From contig WGNJ01000003.1 of assembly GCA_016124635.1 (NCBI GenBank), forward strand, positions 62,001 through 126,000: a stretch of DNA of 64,000 bases, in the 5' to 3' direction. Below the pieces are notes generated by a model, which worked only from the letters and a program-made list of their open reading frames with translations, did not search any database and was not told where the DNA came from. Positions 16,565 to 26,101 of this stretch are shown here, in pieces. This DNA is from Alphaproteobacteria bacterium (GTDB lineage: Bacteria; Pseudomonadota; Alphaproteobacteria; Micropepsales; Micropepsaceae). Numbering within the stretch: position 1 is the first letter of the stretch; every line of letters begins with the position of its first letter. Both the position numbers and the translations under genes were made by a program.

Positions 16565-17436
16565 GCGCGCTCGTTGTCACCGCAGCTGACGAGCCCTACG
16601 CCGCGCTTGCAGGCGATCTGATCGCGTCGCTGGCCGAACATCGCCAGACGTTGAGCTTGCACGTTGCTGTTCTCGATCTTGGCCTTGAGGCGGCTTCACG
16701 CGAAGCACTGGCATCCGGCGTCGATCATCTCGTCACTCCCAAATGGATGTTCAAACCCCACGCCAAGTTTGACGCCGATCCGAAATACCTGGCGCGAGCG
16801 GCGCGTCCGTTCCTGCCGGAACTCGTCCCCGGTTACGCAACCTACATTTGGCTCGATGCAGACATTTGGGTCCAGCATCGCTTGGGACTCGAATGGTTGC
16901 TTGATGCGAGCCGCGGCGTGGATCTAGCGGCCGTGCCGACCATGCACCGCAGCTACAGTTTCAGTCAGCGCGATATGGGATGGTTGCATAAGCGCTACGC
17001 AATGGCGTTTGGCGACGCGCTCGCGAACGAACTCATACGGCAACCTTATTTCAACTCCGGCGTCATGGCCGCGCGCGCGGGGTCGACGCTCTGGCGTGCT
17101 TTCGCCGACCGCTTTCAACGAGCGCTCGACCGTTGGAACGGCAATTTCCTCTCGGATCAAGCCGTGCTGAACGCAGTCATCGCGATGGACGATCTGCGCG
17201 TCAATCGCCTGCCCGCGCGCGCCAACTGGTTGTGTCATCTGGCGCCGCCGCTCTGGAACGAAAATGCGAAAGCCCTGGTCGAACCCGCGATGCCGTTCGA
17301 TCCGCTTCTGATCGTGCACAACACCTATGACGACAAACGGAAGGAACGTTCGATCAGAACGTTGACGGGCCAGCAGCGCACAACGCAGCTGACCCGCTCT
17401 TCAATTCAACGGCTGGCTCACTCCGAAAGCCAATAA
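16561..17436 (+). CDS. putative glycosyltransferase (GT-A/GT8-like), paralogue 2
   Basis: The 291-residue protein resembles the preceding gene along its whole length: MSALVVTAADEPYAALA, YIWLDADIWVQ as the DxD site, SDQAVLNAVIAMDD, and WLCHLAPPLWNENAKALVEP. It probably arose by tandem duplication. Translation is coupled to paralogue 1 through ATGA. Its 3' end overlaps the convergent secreted-protein gene by 19 bases. The fold assignment is inferred from motifs; the substrate is unknown. Confidence 0.7.
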   Translation: MSALVVTAADEPYAALAGDLIASLAEHRQTLSLHVAVLDLGLEAASREALASGVDHLVTPKWMFKPHAKFDADPKYLARAARPFLPELVPGYATYIWLDADIWVQHRLGLEWLLDASRGVDLAAVPTMHRSYSFSQRDMGWLHKRYAMAFGDALANELIRQPYFNSGVMAARAGSTLWRAFADRFQRALDRWNGNFLSDQAVLNAVIAMDDLRVNRLPARANWLCHLAPPLWNENAKALVEPAMPFDPLLIVHNTYDDKRKERSIRTLTGQQRTTQLTRSSIQRLAHSESQ

Positions 17437-18407
17437 TTCAGCTTGTGATCGCTGCGTCCGACCCAGCACTGCCGGTTCAGGTTGTAGCGATGCACCACCT
17501 CCTCGGCCTTGTGCGCTTCGGACGCGTTTGACCCGAAGCTCAGCATCCAGTGGCCACCGTCGACGAGCTTCCATTCACCGGCGACGAACTGAGCGTGCGT
17601 CGTGTCGGGGTTGTTGTTGACGCAATCCTGGCCCGGATATCCACCCGTCGGCACGCTATTGCCGCGCTTCCAATACCGCATCGACGGGCCTGGCCGTCCG
17701 ATGAAGCACTGATCCGTGAAGCGATAGTGCCGGATGATCTCGACTGCGCGGTTCGCACCCGCGCCGTCTGAACCGTAGGAGAGCATCGATTCGGATCCCT
17801 GGACGACGCGCCAACCGCCGCCGCCATGCTGCGCTTCGACATTGTGCCAATTCACGCTGAGGCAGTCCTCGGCAAAACTCAGTCCGCCACCGCCGCCAGG
17901 ACCACCTCCGCCGCCCGGACCGCCACCGCCGCCAGGGCCACCTCCGCCGCCCGGTCCGCCGCCGCCGCCCGGTCCGCCGCCGCCCCAACCGCCGACTTGG
18001 CGGAGCATGCCGTGTTTGACGTACGGCGCACGGCTGTCGTTGAACCTGGTGTAGAGCCCAAATGACAAGCGATCACCACCGACCCGACGCAGAACGAGCA
18101 TCGTCTGCGAGAAGCCGGAATTGAACGTCGCAACCACCTCGGTCGCGTCGGATGCGGGATTGGAGCCGACGTTGTCCGAATAGGTGACAGCGTTGACTTG
18201 TCCCCAATTGCAGTCGGTTGGGTGGCACTCACCGAAGCCGCGTACACGCAATCCACCGCCACCCACATTGATCTGAACCCGTGTGAGTCCACCGTTCGGA
18301 TTTTCGTTCCTCCAGTTGCCGGTAAAATCGTCGTAACCAGCCGCCACGGCGGCGGCGGGCGCGACGTAAAGGGCTGCAGCCGCAGCCAAGAGCGCCGTCA
18401 CGCGCAT
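17418..18407 (-). CDS. secreted protein with Gly/Pro linker and repeated C-terminal domain
   Basis: The 329-residue exported protein has a signal peptide (LLAAAAALYVAPAAAVAA). An N-terminal beta domain (about 24-140) opens FTGNWRNENPNGGLTRVQI. A linker of GGGGGP repeats follows (about 143-180). Two copies of a ~65-residue domain end the protein, each with DC at the start, a WxxVxG...WMLSFGS-like core, a helix with R/HRY and a C(F/W)(V/I)GR...YW close. The paired cysteines may form disulfides. I do not know the function; binding to a surface polymer is a guess. The ATG at 18407 starts the signal peptide after an AAGGAGAT ribosome site. Confidence 0.75.
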   Translation of the reverse strand: MRVTALLAAAAALYVAPAAAVAAGYDDFTGNWRNENPNGGLTRVQINVGGGGLRVRGFGECHPTDCNWGQVNAVTYSDNVGSNPASDATEVVATFNSGFSQTMLVLRRVGGDRLSFGLYTRFNDSRAPYVKHGMLRQVGGWGGGGPGGGGGPGGGGGPGGGGGPGGGGGPGGGGGLSFAEDCLSVNWHNVEAQHGGGGWRVVQGSESMLSYGSDGAGANRAVEIIRHYRFTDQCFIGRPGPSMRYWKRGNSVPTGGYPGQDCVNNNPDTTHAQFVAGEWKLVDGGHWMLSFGSNASEAHKAEEVVHRYNLNRQCWVGRSDHKLNYWLSE

Positions 18408-18539
18408 TGTTAATCTCCTTCTCTGGTGTCCGTTCGTAAGCCCCAAAACCCCTCACGGATGGCGCGAAATGTAGTTCGCGCTGGCGCGCCCCCGAAGACG
18501 TGTCCGTCACACACACTTTTGTTGTCGAACGTTCATCTT

Positions 18540-18642
18540 GCGACGCAAAGGCCCGTTGACCGCCGTTGCGGAATCGCGCGAGAAGGACAGCGGGACACGT
18601 CCCCCCAACGGGACGCGCCCATTCTGGAAGGAATGGATCAAC
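18540..18642 (+). promoter_or_regulatory. probable serC-type leader RNA
   Basis: This is the leader of the serC-serA operon in an alphaproteobacterium, where a conserved 'serC' RNA motif is known. Two competing pairings are visible: GGGAC at 18592-18596 can pair with GTCCC at 18599-18603, which can instead join CGTCCC/GGGACG (18598-18603 with 18610-18615). The second hairpin lies about 15 bases before the ribosome site. I infer regulation of serine synthesis; boundaries are approximate. Confidence 0.5.
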
Positions 18643-19794
18643 ATGACGAAGCCCGCATTGCGGCCCGCGCGGCCGCACTTCTCCTCTGGCCCCTGCGCAA
18701 AGCGCCCCGGCTGGAATCCCGAAAATCTAAGTTCCGCAGAACTCGCGCGTTCCCATCGCTCGAAGCCTGGCAAAGCCAAGCTTGGAGAAGCGATCGAACG
18801 CACGCGCCGCGTTCTCGGCGTTCCCTCGGACTACAGAGTGGGAATTGTCCCTGCATCGGATACCGGCGCCGTGGAGATGGCGCTTTGGTCGATGCTTGGC
18901 CCGAAGCCGGTCGACGTGCTCGTCTGGGAAAGCTTCGGCAAGGAATGGGCGACGGACATCAACAAGCAGCTCAAGCTGCAAGATGTTCGAACGTTGAAAG
19001 CCGAATACGGCGAGCTTCCCGATCTCACCCAGGTCAATCCGGCACACGACATTGTATTCGCCTGGAACGGCACGACGTCGGGCGTTCGGGTGCCGAACGG
19101 CGCGTGGATTTCCGACGCCCGCGAGGGCCTGACGATCTGCGACGCGACATCCGCCGCGTTCGCGCAGGATCTACCGTGGCCGAAGCTCGATGTGGTGACC
19201 TTCTCCTGGCAGAAGGCGCTCGGCGGCGAAGCCGCCCACGGCATGCTCGTTCTCTCGCCGCGCGCCGTCGCCCGGCTTGAAAGCTATCAGCCGGCATGGC
19301 CGCTCCCGAAAATCTTTCGCATGACCAAGGACGGCAAGCTGATCGAAGGCATCTTCAAAGGCGAGACGATCAACACGCCGTCGATGCTTTGCGTCGAGGA
19401 TTATCTTGATGCGCTGAAGTGGGCCGAAGAAGTCGGCGGCCTCAAGGCACTGATGGCGCGCGCAGACGAGAACTTGCACGTCATCGATCGCTGGCTGAAG
19501 GCAAGCGGCTGGTGCGATTTCTTGGCGCGTGATCCCAAGACCCGATCGAACACAAGTGTGTGCCTCAAGATCGTCGACCCTTGGTTCATGGAAAAGGATG
19601 CGGATGGCAAGGCGGCGGCTGCAAAGAAGGTGGCCGACCTTCTCGACAAGGAAGGCGTCGCCTTCGACATCGGTGCCTATCGCGACGCCCCGCCTGGCCT
19701 ACGCATTTGGGCCGGCGCCACGGTCGAGAACGCCGACATGAAGGCCCTCATGCCGTGGCTCGACTGGGCCTGGAGCCAAATGAAGGCCTCTTAA
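18643..19794 (+). CDS. serC: phosphoserine aminotransferase
   Basis: This 383-residue PLP enzyme of the class V aminotransferase fold makes 3-phosphoserine from 3-phosphohydroxypyruvate. Family features are [13 protein letters not shown] at the N-terminus, [22 protein letters not shown], and the PLP-lysine region [16 protein letters not shown]. This is the alphaproteobacterial/archaeal-like SerC subtype. The ATG at 18643 follows GGAAGGAATGG and the leader RNA. serA follows after 107 bases on the same strand, so the first two steps of serine synthesis are adjacent. Confidence 0.95.
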   Translation: MTKPALRPARPHFSSGPCAKRPGWNPENLSSAELARSHRSKPGKAKLGEAIERTRRVLGVPSDYRVGIVPASDTGAVEMALWSMLGPKPVDVLVWESFGKEWATDINKQLKLQDVRTLKAEYGELPDLTQVNPAHDIVFAWNGTTSGVRVPNGAWISDAREGLTICDATSAAFAQDLPWPKLDVVTFSWQKALGGEAAHGMLVLSPRAVARLESYQPAWPLPKIFRMTKDGKLIEGIFKGETINTPSMLCVEDYLDALKWAEEVGGLKALMARADENLHVIDRWLKASGWCDFLARDPKTRSNTSVCLKIVDPWFMEKDADGKAAAAKKVADLLDKEGVAFDIGAYRDAPPGLRIWAGATVENADMKALMPWLDWAWSQMKAS

Positions 19795-19901
19795 GCGCAC
19801 ATTCGCCGAAACAGATCGCTTCTGAGAGGCCGCCCTCCTCGATTGTCGAGAGGTCCCTCACGTGGAGCGAACAACGAGATTTTTTGAAATCGGAGATTCG
19901 A

Positions 19902-21479
19902 ATGCCCAAGGTTTTGATCTCGGACGCCTTGTCCCCAGCTGCAGTGCAAATCTTCAAGGACCGGGGCGTCGATGTCGACGTAAAGGTCGGGCTATCGAAG
20001 GACGAGCTGAAGTCCATCATCGGCCGCTACGACGGTCTTGCCGTTCGGTCGGCGACCAAGGCCACCGCCGACGTCATCGCCGAAGCGAAGCACCTCAAGG
20101 TCATCGGACGCGCCGGCATTGGCGTCGACAACATCGACATCAACGCGGCCACCGCCCGCGGCATCATCGTGATGAACACGCCGTTCGGAAATTCGATTAC
20201 GACGGCCGAACACGCCATCGCATTGATGTTCGCGCTCGCGCGCGAGATTCCGGCCGCCAACGCCTCGACGCACCAAGGCAAATGGGAAAAGAACCGGTTC
20301 CTTGGCGTCGAGTTGACCGGCAAGACACTCGGCATCATCGGCTGCGGCAACATCGGCTCGATCGTTGCCGACCGAGCCTTGGGACTTCGAATGAAGGTCG
20401 TGGCCTTCGACCCCTATCTTTCGCCGGAGCGCGCCGAAACGCTAGGCGTCGAGAAGGTCGAACTGGACGAGCTGCTGCGCCGCGCCGACATCATTACGCT
20501 GCACACGCCACTCACGGACAAGACAAAGAACATCTTGAGTGCCGACGCCATCGCCAAGACGAAGAAGGGCGTGCGCATCGTCAACTGCGCCCGAGGCGGT
20601 TTGGTCGACGAGACGGCGTTGAAAGCAGCGCTGGACAGCGGCCATGTCGCCGGCGCCGCGCTCGACGTCTTCGAAACCGAACCCGCGAAGAGTCACATTC
20701 TCTTTGGTTCCGACAAGGTCGTCGCAACGCCGCACCTCGGCGCCGCGACAAGCGAAGCGCAGGAAAATGTCGCCCTGCAGGTGGCCGAGCAGATGTCGGA
20801 CTACCTTCTGACCGGCGCGATCTCGAACGCCATCAACATGCCGTCGATCACGGCGGACCAAGCCACAAAGATGCTCCCGTGGATTCAGCTCGCTGATCGC
20901 CTCGGCGCCTTCGCCGGCCAGCTGACCGAGACGAGCATGAAGGCTGTCGAAATCGTCTACGAAGGCATCGCTTCGGAGCTCAATACCAAGGCGCTGACGC
21001 AAGCAGTCCTTGCCGGCTTGCTCAAACCCGCGCTCTCCGAGGTCAACATGGTCAACGCACCGACCGTCGCGAAGGAGCGCGGCATCCAGGTGAGCGAAAT
21101 CCGCCGCACGCAGCATGGTGCCTACGAAGGCTATTTGATGCTGAAAGTCACCACCGAAACGCAGACGCGCGAAGTCGCCGGCACGGTGTTCTCGAACGGC
21201 ATCCCGCGCCTCATTCAAATCAAGGGCATCGACATGGACGCGCAGCTCGCGCCTCACATGCTCTACGTCACCAACGAAGACAAACCGGGTTTCATCGGCA
21301 AACTCGGCACCTTGCTGGGCGACGCGAAGGTGAACATTGCTTCCTTCAATCTCGGCCGCGCAACGCCTGGCGGCGACGCGATCGCGCTTGTCGAAGTCGA
21401 CGCGCCGGTGCCAGAATCGGTGCTCGAGGCGATACGCAAGATCGCCGTCGTGAAGCAGGCCAAACGGCTGGCATTCTAA
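19902..21479 (+). CDS. serA: D-3-phosphoglycerate dehydrogenase
   Basis: The 525-residue long-form SerA oxidises 3-phosphoglycerate to start serine synthesis. It has the catalytic domain, the NAD Rossmann motif [13 protein letters not shown] (about 145), catalytic His region ATPHLGAAT, an intervening domain, and a C-terminal ACT domain (about 452-525) with [14 protein letters not shown]. The ACT domain suggests serine feedback. The start ATGCCCAAGGTT follows CGGAG. purA begins 11 bases after the stop, so serC, serA and purA may be cotranscribed. Confidence 0.96.
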   Translation: MPKVLISDALSPAAVQIFKDRGVDVDVKVGLSKDELKSIIGRYDGLAVRSATKATADVIAEAKHLKVIGRAGIGVDNIDINAATARGIIVMNTPFGNSITTAEHAIALMFALAREIPAANASTHQGKWEKNRFLGVELTGKTLGIIGCGNIGSIVADRALGLRMKVVAFDPYLSPERAETLGVEKVELDELLRRADIITLHTPLTDKTKNILSADAIAKTKKGVRIVNCARGGLVDETALKAALDSGHVAGAALDVFETEPAKSHILFGSDKVVATPHLGAATSEAQENVALQVAEQMSDYLLTGAISNAINMPSITADQATKMLPWIQLADRLGAFAGQLTETSMKAVEIVYEGIASELNTKALTQAVLAGLLKPALSEVNMVNAPTVAKERGIQVSEIRRTQHGAYEGYLMLKVTTETQTREVAGTVFSNGIPRLIQIKGIDMDAQLAPHMLYVTNEDKPGFIGKLGTLLGDAKVNIASFNLGRATPGGDAIALVEVDAPVPESVLEAIRKIAVVKQAKRLAF

Positions 21480-21490
21480 AGGCGCATACA

Positions 21491-22783
21491 ATGGCCAACG
21501 TTGCAGTGATCGGCGCCCAATGGGGCGACGAGGGCAAGGGCAAGATCGTCGATTGGCTGTGTGAGCGCGCGAACGTCGTCGTGCGCTTTCAAGGCGGCCA
21601 TAACGCGGGCCACACACTTGTCATCAATGGCGAGACGTACAAGCTGGCGTTGCTGCCCTCGGGCATTGTGCGACCGGGAAAGCTCTCGATCATCGGCAAC
21701 GGCGTCGTGGTCGATCCGTGGCACTTCGTCGACGAGATCGAACGTCTGCGCGCGCAGGGTGTGAAGATCTCGCCCGAAAATTTGGTCCTTGCCGATAACG
21801 CGCCGCTGATCTTGCCGATCCATCGCGAGTTGGACACGTTCCGCGAAACCTCGAACTCGGGAACGCGGATCGGCACGACCAAGCGCGGCATCGGTCCAGC
21901 CTACGAGGACAAGATCGGCCGCCGCGCGTTACGCGTCGTCGATCTGGCGGACTCAAGCTCACTGAAAGCCAAGATCGAAGACCTGCTCGCACATCACAAC
22001 GCGCTACGTCGCGGCCTCGGCCAGACCGAAGCCAAGGCGGGACCACTTTTCCAATCGCTGATGGCTGTCGCGCCGAAGATTCTTCCCTTCATCGCGCCGG
22101 TATGGCGCCGCCTACGCGAGATTAGAAAGCAAGGCGACCGCATCCTGTTCGAAGGCGCACAAGGCACTCTGCTCGACGTCGATCACGGCACGTACCCGTA
22201 CGTCACCTCGTCGAATACCGTCGCCGGTGCAGCTGCCGCAGGCGCTGGCATCGCCCCGCGCGCGATCTCGTACGTACTCGGCATTGCCAAAGCCTACACC
22301 ACGCGCGTCGGCGAGGGCCCGTTCCCAGCCGAGCTGCACGACGAAATCGGGGCGCGTCTCGGCGAGCGCGGCAAGGAGTTCGGCACCAACACCGGTCGCA
22401 AGCGCCGCTGCGGCTGGTTCGACGCGGTACTCGTGCGCCAAACGGTGATCACCGGCGGCGTCGACGGCATCGCCTTCACCAAGCTCGATATCCTCGACGG
22501 ATTGAAGGAGATCAAGGTCTGCGTCGGTTACGACCTCGACGGCAAGAAGATCGACTACCTGCCCGCCGGCGCACACGCGCAGGCACGCTGCAAGCCGATC
22601 TACGAAACCATGGAAGGCTGGAGCCAATCGACCCATGGAGCGCGCCGCTGGGCCGACCTACCCGCCGCCGCGATCAAATACGTCCGCCGCATCGAGGAAT
22701 TGATCGAGGCGCCGGTCGCCATTCTCTCGACCAGCCCCGAACGCGAAGACACGATCCTGGTGCGCGATCCCTTCGCGGCGTAG
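21491..22783 (+). CDS. purA: adenylosuccinate synthetase
   Basis: The 430-residue enzyme catalyses GTP-dependent ligation of aspartate to IMP, the first committed step to AMP. Signatures are [14 protein letters not shown] near the N-terminus, [22 protein letters not shown]-like [16 protein letters not shown], and [14 protein letters not shown]. Length and start are as in the family. It closely follows serA and converges with the minus-strand secreted protein gene, the stops being two bases apart. Confidence 0.97.
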   Translation: MANVAVIGAQWGDEGKGKIVDWLCERANVVVRFQGGHNAGHTLVINGETYKLALLPSGIVRPGKLSIIGNGVVVDPWHFVDEIERLRAQGVKISPENLVLADNAPLILPIHRELDTFRETSNSGTRIGTTKRGIGPAYEDKIGRRALRVVDLADSSSLKAKIEDLLAHHNALRRGLGQTEAKAGPLFQSLMAVAPKILPFIAPVWRRLREIRKQGDRILFEGAQGTLLDVDHGTYPYVTSSNTVAGAAAAGAGIAPRAISYVLGIAKAYTTRVGEGPFPAELHDEIGARLGERGKEFGTNTGRKRRCGWFDAVLVRQTVITGGVDGIAFTKLDILDGLKEIKVCVGYDLDGKKIDYLPAGAHAQARCKPIYETMEGWSQSTHGARRWADLPAAAIKYVRRIEELIEAPVAILSTSPEREDTILVRDPFAA

Positions 22784-22785
22784 CT

Positions 22786-23235
22786 CTACTTCACGTACTT
22801 CTTGCCGTTGTAGCGAAAGACGGGAAACGGACCCATGCCGGGCCCGCCGACTTCGATGTCGGGCCAACCTTTGTGCTTCGTGTCTTTCGCCACGGCGATG
22901 CCGACTTCGTCGAGCAGCACGCTCCACTTTCCGTCTGAACCTTTGCCGAGAAGCACAAAAGCCTGACCGGTGTTGCCGTAGCAGTAGACGCTCCCCTCAC
23001 GCACCCACGCCTCGGCCGTGCCGTCGCCATTCAAATCCTGCAGTTCAATCGAACCTGGTTCGTGCGACGCCGATACATCGTCTGCGCACCGCGTGTAGGT
23101 GTCGCCTTTGGCCTTGAAGCCGGCTGCCTTGAAGATTGCCGCCTTTTCGGCAGCGCTCGGTGCGTCGGCGGCGACGGCAGGCAAAGCGGCCAAAGCCACG
23201 GCTGCAACGGATAGGGTCGTCAGCGATCGAAACAT
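22786..23235 (-). CDS. secreted hypothetical protein with calcium-binding-like motif
   Basis: The 149-residue protein has a signal peptide (LTTLSVAAVALAALPAVAA) and a short FG-GAP/dockerin-like loop, ELQDLNGDGTAEAWV, whose DxNxDG spacing could bind calcium. The rest is beta-rich and ends in VFRYNGKKYVK. I do not recognise a named family. ATG 23235 is chosen because GAGGA lies upstream; ATG 23247 four codons earlier is possible. It stands alone between convergent purA and downstream rpoH. Confidence 0.7.
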   Translation of the reverse strand: MFRSLTTLSVAAVALAALPAVAADAPSAAEKAAIFKAAGFKAKGDTYTRCADDVSASHEPGSIELQDLNGDGTAEAWVREGSVYCYGNTGQAFVLLGKGSDGKWSVLLDEVGIAVAKDTKHKGWPDIEVGGPGMGPFPVFRYNGKKYVK

Positions 23236-23372
23236 TCGAATCCTCATCAATAAAGCAGACACACTGTCGTGCGCTGCGCAGCTGATCAATCGACCATACG
23301 TTGTTGCGCGCCGCCGACTTCGCACCATTCGCGAAGCACAAGAGCGCCCGCCTCGACCTAGATTCGGGGCCG

Positions 23373-24293
23373 TCAGCGCGCAGGAAGAGACGCGGCAGGC
23401 GTCTTGGCCGGAGCGGATCCGTCGACGCGCTTGGCCCGCGCAGCCTCTTTGATCGCCCGTTGCAGCTTCTCGAACGCCCGGACTTCGATCTGGCGCACGC
23501 GCTCGCGGCTGATGTCGTACTCCTTCGACAGATCTTCGAGCGTTGCGGGCTCGTCCTTCAGCCGCCGCTCTTGCAGGATGTGCCGCTCGCGGTCGTTCAG
23601 CGTCTTGAGCGCGTCCACGAGCAGCTCGTGACGATCGTCCTTCTCTTCCTGATCGGCCAAGATGGTTTCTTGGCTCGGCGAATCGTCGACCAGCCAGTCC
23701 TGCCATTCGCCTTCGCTATCGGCGCGGAGCGGCGCGTTCAGCGAGTGATCGGGCGCCGCCAACCGGCGATTCATCGAAATCACTTCGTCTTCCGTGACCC
23801 CGAGCTTCGTCGCGATCAGCTTCACCTGCTCGGGCCGCATGTCGCCGTCTTCGATCGCTTTGATCTGACCCTTCGCCTTGCGCAGGTTGAAGAAGAGCTT
23901 TTTCTGCGCCGCCGTCGTCCCGATCTTCACAAGTGACCAGGATCGCAGGATGTATTCTTGAATTGACGCCCGGATCCACCACATGGCGTACGTTGCCAAA
24001 CGGAATCCCTTGTCGGGCTCGAAGCGCTTGACGGCCTGCATCAGGCCGACATTGCCCTCGGAGATGATTTCGTTCACCGGCAACCCATAGCCGCGATAGC
24101 CCATCGCGATCTTGGCGACGAGCCTGAGGTGGCTTGTCACCAAGCGGTGCGCGGCGCCCGAATCGGAGTGTTCACGCCAGCGTTTCGCCAGCATGTACTC
24201 CTCTTCCGGCTCCAGCATGGGGAAATTTCGAATCTCGCTGAGATAGCGAGAAAGCCCGCCTTCCGGCGAGAGCGTCAAATAGCCAGCGGCCAT
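23373..24293 (-). CDS. rpoH: RNA polymerase sigma-32 factor
   Basis: The 306-residue heat-shock sigma factor has sigma region 2 (LRLVAKIAMGYRGYGLPVNEIISEGNVGLMQAVKRFEP, with the RpoH box nearby in KLFFNLRKAKGQI) and region 4 (LSKEYDISRERVRQIEVRAFEKL). The RpoH box distinguishes it from other group 3 factors. It directs chaperone and protease genes such as ftsH. AGGAGA precedes the ATG. The neighbour rluD on the same strand is a common alphaproteobacterial arrangement. Confidence 0.95.
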   Translation of the reverse strand: MAAGYLTLSPEGGLSRYLSEIRNFPMLEPEEEYMLAKRWREHSDSGAAHRLVTSHLRLVAKIAMGYRGYGLPVNEIISEGNVGLMQAVKRFEPDKGFRLATYAMWWIRASIQEYILRSWSLVKIGTTAAQKKLFFNLRKAKGQIKAIEDGDMRPEQVKLIATKLGVTEDEVISMNRRLAAPDHSLNAPLRADSEGEWQDWLVDDSPSQETILADQEEKDDRHELLVDALKTLNDRERHILQERRLKDEPATLEDLSKEYDISRERVRQIEVRAFEKLQRAIKEAARAKRVDGSAPAKTPAASLPAR

Positions 24294-24412
24294 AGTCTTC
24301 TCCTCTGCGCCGTTCGCCGTGCGATTTCGCCCCGACGTTCAGCGGACCAAAGTACCCGTCCCCCACCAGGCCCGGGCTTGAGCGATCTAGGTATGCATCG
24401 CTTGGCCCTAGT

Positions 24413-25390
24413 TTAAGGGCTGCGAAAATTTCCTGCGAGTGTGTCGAGATCAAGGCACAGTTGTGTGAAATCCGCCGGTGGCTCGCTCTGAAATCTCAAG
24501 GATTTGTGCGTCTTCGGATGCTGAAAGCCCAAAACCGCAGCGTGTAGCGCCTGGCCCGCAATGGTAACCGAGAGCCCCGGAATCGAGCGGGGCCGTCCAT
24601 AAACAGGGTCGCCGATCAGCGGATGGCCGATATGTGCCATATGCACCCGCACCTGGTGCGTGCGCCCGGTCTCGAGGCGGCATTCGACCAGCGCAGCTGT
24701 GGCCCCGAACGTCTTTAAGACTTTGTAACGTGTGCGCGCCGGTTTTCCGCCGGTGCGGACCACTGCCATTTTTTGGCGATTGAGCGGTGAGCGTCCGATA
24801 TTGCCTTCGATCAAACCTTCGCGCTGTTTGGGAACGCCCCAGACGAGCGCGAGATAGGCGCGCTCGATCGCATGCGCCGCGAACTGCTTGCCCAGACTGC
24901 GATGCGCGAGCTCCGTCTTCGCCGCCACCATGAGGCCGGTCGTATCCTTGTCGATACGGTGCACGATCCCGGGCCGCAACTCGCCGCCGATGCCGCGCAG
25001 ACTTACGCCGCAATGCGCGATCAGCGCATTGACCAGCGTGCCGTCGCGATTGCCCGCCGCCGGATGCACGACGAGCCCCCGCGGCTTGTCGATGACGATG
25101 ACCTGATCGTCCTCATAGACGATCGGCAGATCCATCTTCTGCCCGCGCACGTCGACGCTTTCGGGCGGTGGGATCTCGAGCGCGATCGCGGTGCCCGGCT
25201 TGACCCGATGGGCCGGATCGGAGAGCACGCGCTCGCCCGCCGACACGTTGCCTTGCTCGATCAATTGCCTGAGCCGCGTGCGCGACAGGTCGGCGAACAC
25301 CGCCGCCAGCACGCGGTCAAGCCGCTCCCCCGCTTGGGTTTCGTCGATCGTCAGTGTACGACGTTCGTTCGCCTGAGAGGTTTCGCCCAT
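24413..25390 (-). CDS. rluD: 23S rRNA pseudouridine synthase RluD
   Basis: The 325-residue protein has an N-terminal S4 RNA-binding domain (about 15-75, GERLDRVLAAVFADLSRTRLRQLIEQGNV) and an RluA-type catalytic domain. The catalytic Asp lies in HRIDKDTTGLMVAAKT (about 150), followed by GRTHQVRVHMAHIGHPLIGDPVYG. It modifies the helix 69 loop of 23S rRNA. The ATG at 25390 fits the usual N-terminus, and it overlaps the start codon of the divergent gene within CCATGG. A longer frame upstream would run inside that neighbour. Confidence 0.93.
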   Translation of the reverse strand: MGETSQANERRTLTIDETQAGERLDRVLAAVFADLSRTRLRQLIEQGNVSAGERVLSDPAHRVKPGTAIALEIPPPESVDVRGQKMDLPIVYEDDQVIVIDKPRGLVVHPAAGNRDGTLVNALIAHCGVSLRGIGGELRPGIVHRIDKDTTGLMVAAKTELAHRSLGKQFAAHAIERAYLALVWGVPKQREGLIEGNIGRSPLNRQKMAVVRTGGKPARTRYKVLKTFGATAALVECRLETGRTHQVRVHMAHIGHPLIGDPVYGRPRSIPGLSVTIAGQALHAAVLGFQHPKTHKSLRFQSEPPADFTQLCLDLDTLAGNFRSP

Positions 25391-25766
25391 GGCCGATGTC
25401 CTATCCCCGCCTCCCCCCGACAACAAGCCCGCCAACCGCGGCCTATGGATCTTGGTTATCGGGTTAGGCATCGCCATCCTGGTGGTCGTGGCCGCCATGA
25501 TCGGCATGGCGATCAGGAACGTCGTCTACAAGAAGCCTGTAGCGGCCGCTCCGACCATCACGACGATCCCAGGCGACGTGCCCGAGCTTGCGCTCGATCT
25601 TCCCGCCGGCGCGACCGTCGCCGAGACTCACATCGAAGCCGGCAACCTCCTCGTGCGCGTCACGACGCCGACCGGCGACGAGATCTTCATCATCGACCCG
25701 CACGCCGCGAAAGTGGTCGCGCGCATCAAGCTCAACAAGCCCGCGGCCGGCGCGCCGACGCCCTGA
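25389..25766 (+). CDS. DUF6476-like single-pass membrane protein
   Basis: The 125-residue protein has a proline-rich N-terminus (MADVLSPPPPDNKPANRG) and one strong membrane segment (about 19-45, LWILVIGLGIAILVVVAAMIG). An exported beta domain follows with ELALDLPAGATVAET and DEIFIIDPHAAKVVARI. This corresponds to the DUF6476 family that commonly lies beside rluD in alphaproteobacteria; its function is unknown. Its ATG overlaps the rluD ATG on the other strand, so the two genes share no spacer at all. Confidence 0.78.
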   Translation: MADVLSPPPPDNKPANRGLWILVIGLGIAILVVVAAMIGMAIRNVVYKKPVAAAPTITTIPGDVPELALDLPAGATVAETHIEAGNLLVRVTTPTGDEIFIIDPHAAKVVARIKLNKPAAGAPTP

Positions 25767-25835
25767 GCCGCAAGAAAGGCGCGTTTCAAGCGAGACAGCG
25801 AGACAAACGGGACAGGGGTCGCCTGCATCGCATGT

Positions 25836-25918
25836 GTCTCGCATCGCGCGGACTTCGCGCGCAAATGCACGCCTTTCGACGTGCGATGCGAGACAACGGG
25901 ACAACCGGGACAGTCCCG
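25836..25918. repeat. inverted repeat cluster
   Basis: GTCTCGCATCGC at 25836-25847 is exactly complementary to GCGATGCGAGAC at 25883-25894. Flanking copies of GCGAGACAA(A)CGGGACA occur as direct repeats, and CGGGAC-A-GTCCCG at 25906-25918 forms a small hairpin. It looks like a degenerate dispersed element. Confidence 0.6.
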
Positions 25919-25955
25919 ATTGCTGTCCTGCTCATCGCGCGTCTGCGCGGTCATC

Positions 25956-26018
25956 CATCCTCCACCGCTTTGAGCCGAGGGAGGTGTCACGAGCCGAAGG
26001 CGACATGACGGAGGGGGC
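25956..26018. repeat. 63-bp direct repeat, copy 1
   Basis: The unit runs CATCCTCCACCGCTT ... GGGAGGTGTCACGAGCCGAAGGCGACATGACGGAGGGGGC. It differs from copy 2 only in the middle, next to the CCGC/GCGG stem. Such GGGGAGGTGTC...GGAGGGGG sequences recur in rhizobial intergenic regions. Confidence 0.8.
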
Positions 26019-26040
26019 TCTTCGCCGCTCGCGTCTTCTT

Positions 26041-26101
26041 CATCCTCCACCGCTTCAGCGGGGGAGGTGTCACGAGCCGAAGGCGACATGACGGAGGGGG
26101 C
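26041..26101. repeat. 61-bp direct repeat, copy 2
   Basis: This is the second copy, identical to copy 1 through GGGAGGTGTCACGAGCCGAAGGCGACATGACGGAGGGGGC. Here the central stem CACCGCTTCAGCGGGGG is intact, so this copy may be nearer the ancestral form. Confidence 0.8.

Noticed and set aside
17880-17990. Tandem short repeats resembling a repeat array
   Set aside because: These are the codons of the GGGGGP linker of the secreted protein; there are no CRISPR-like spacers.
20442-21617. 391-codon minus-strand open frame
   Set aside because: It is antisense to serA and the start of purA, with shadow composition.
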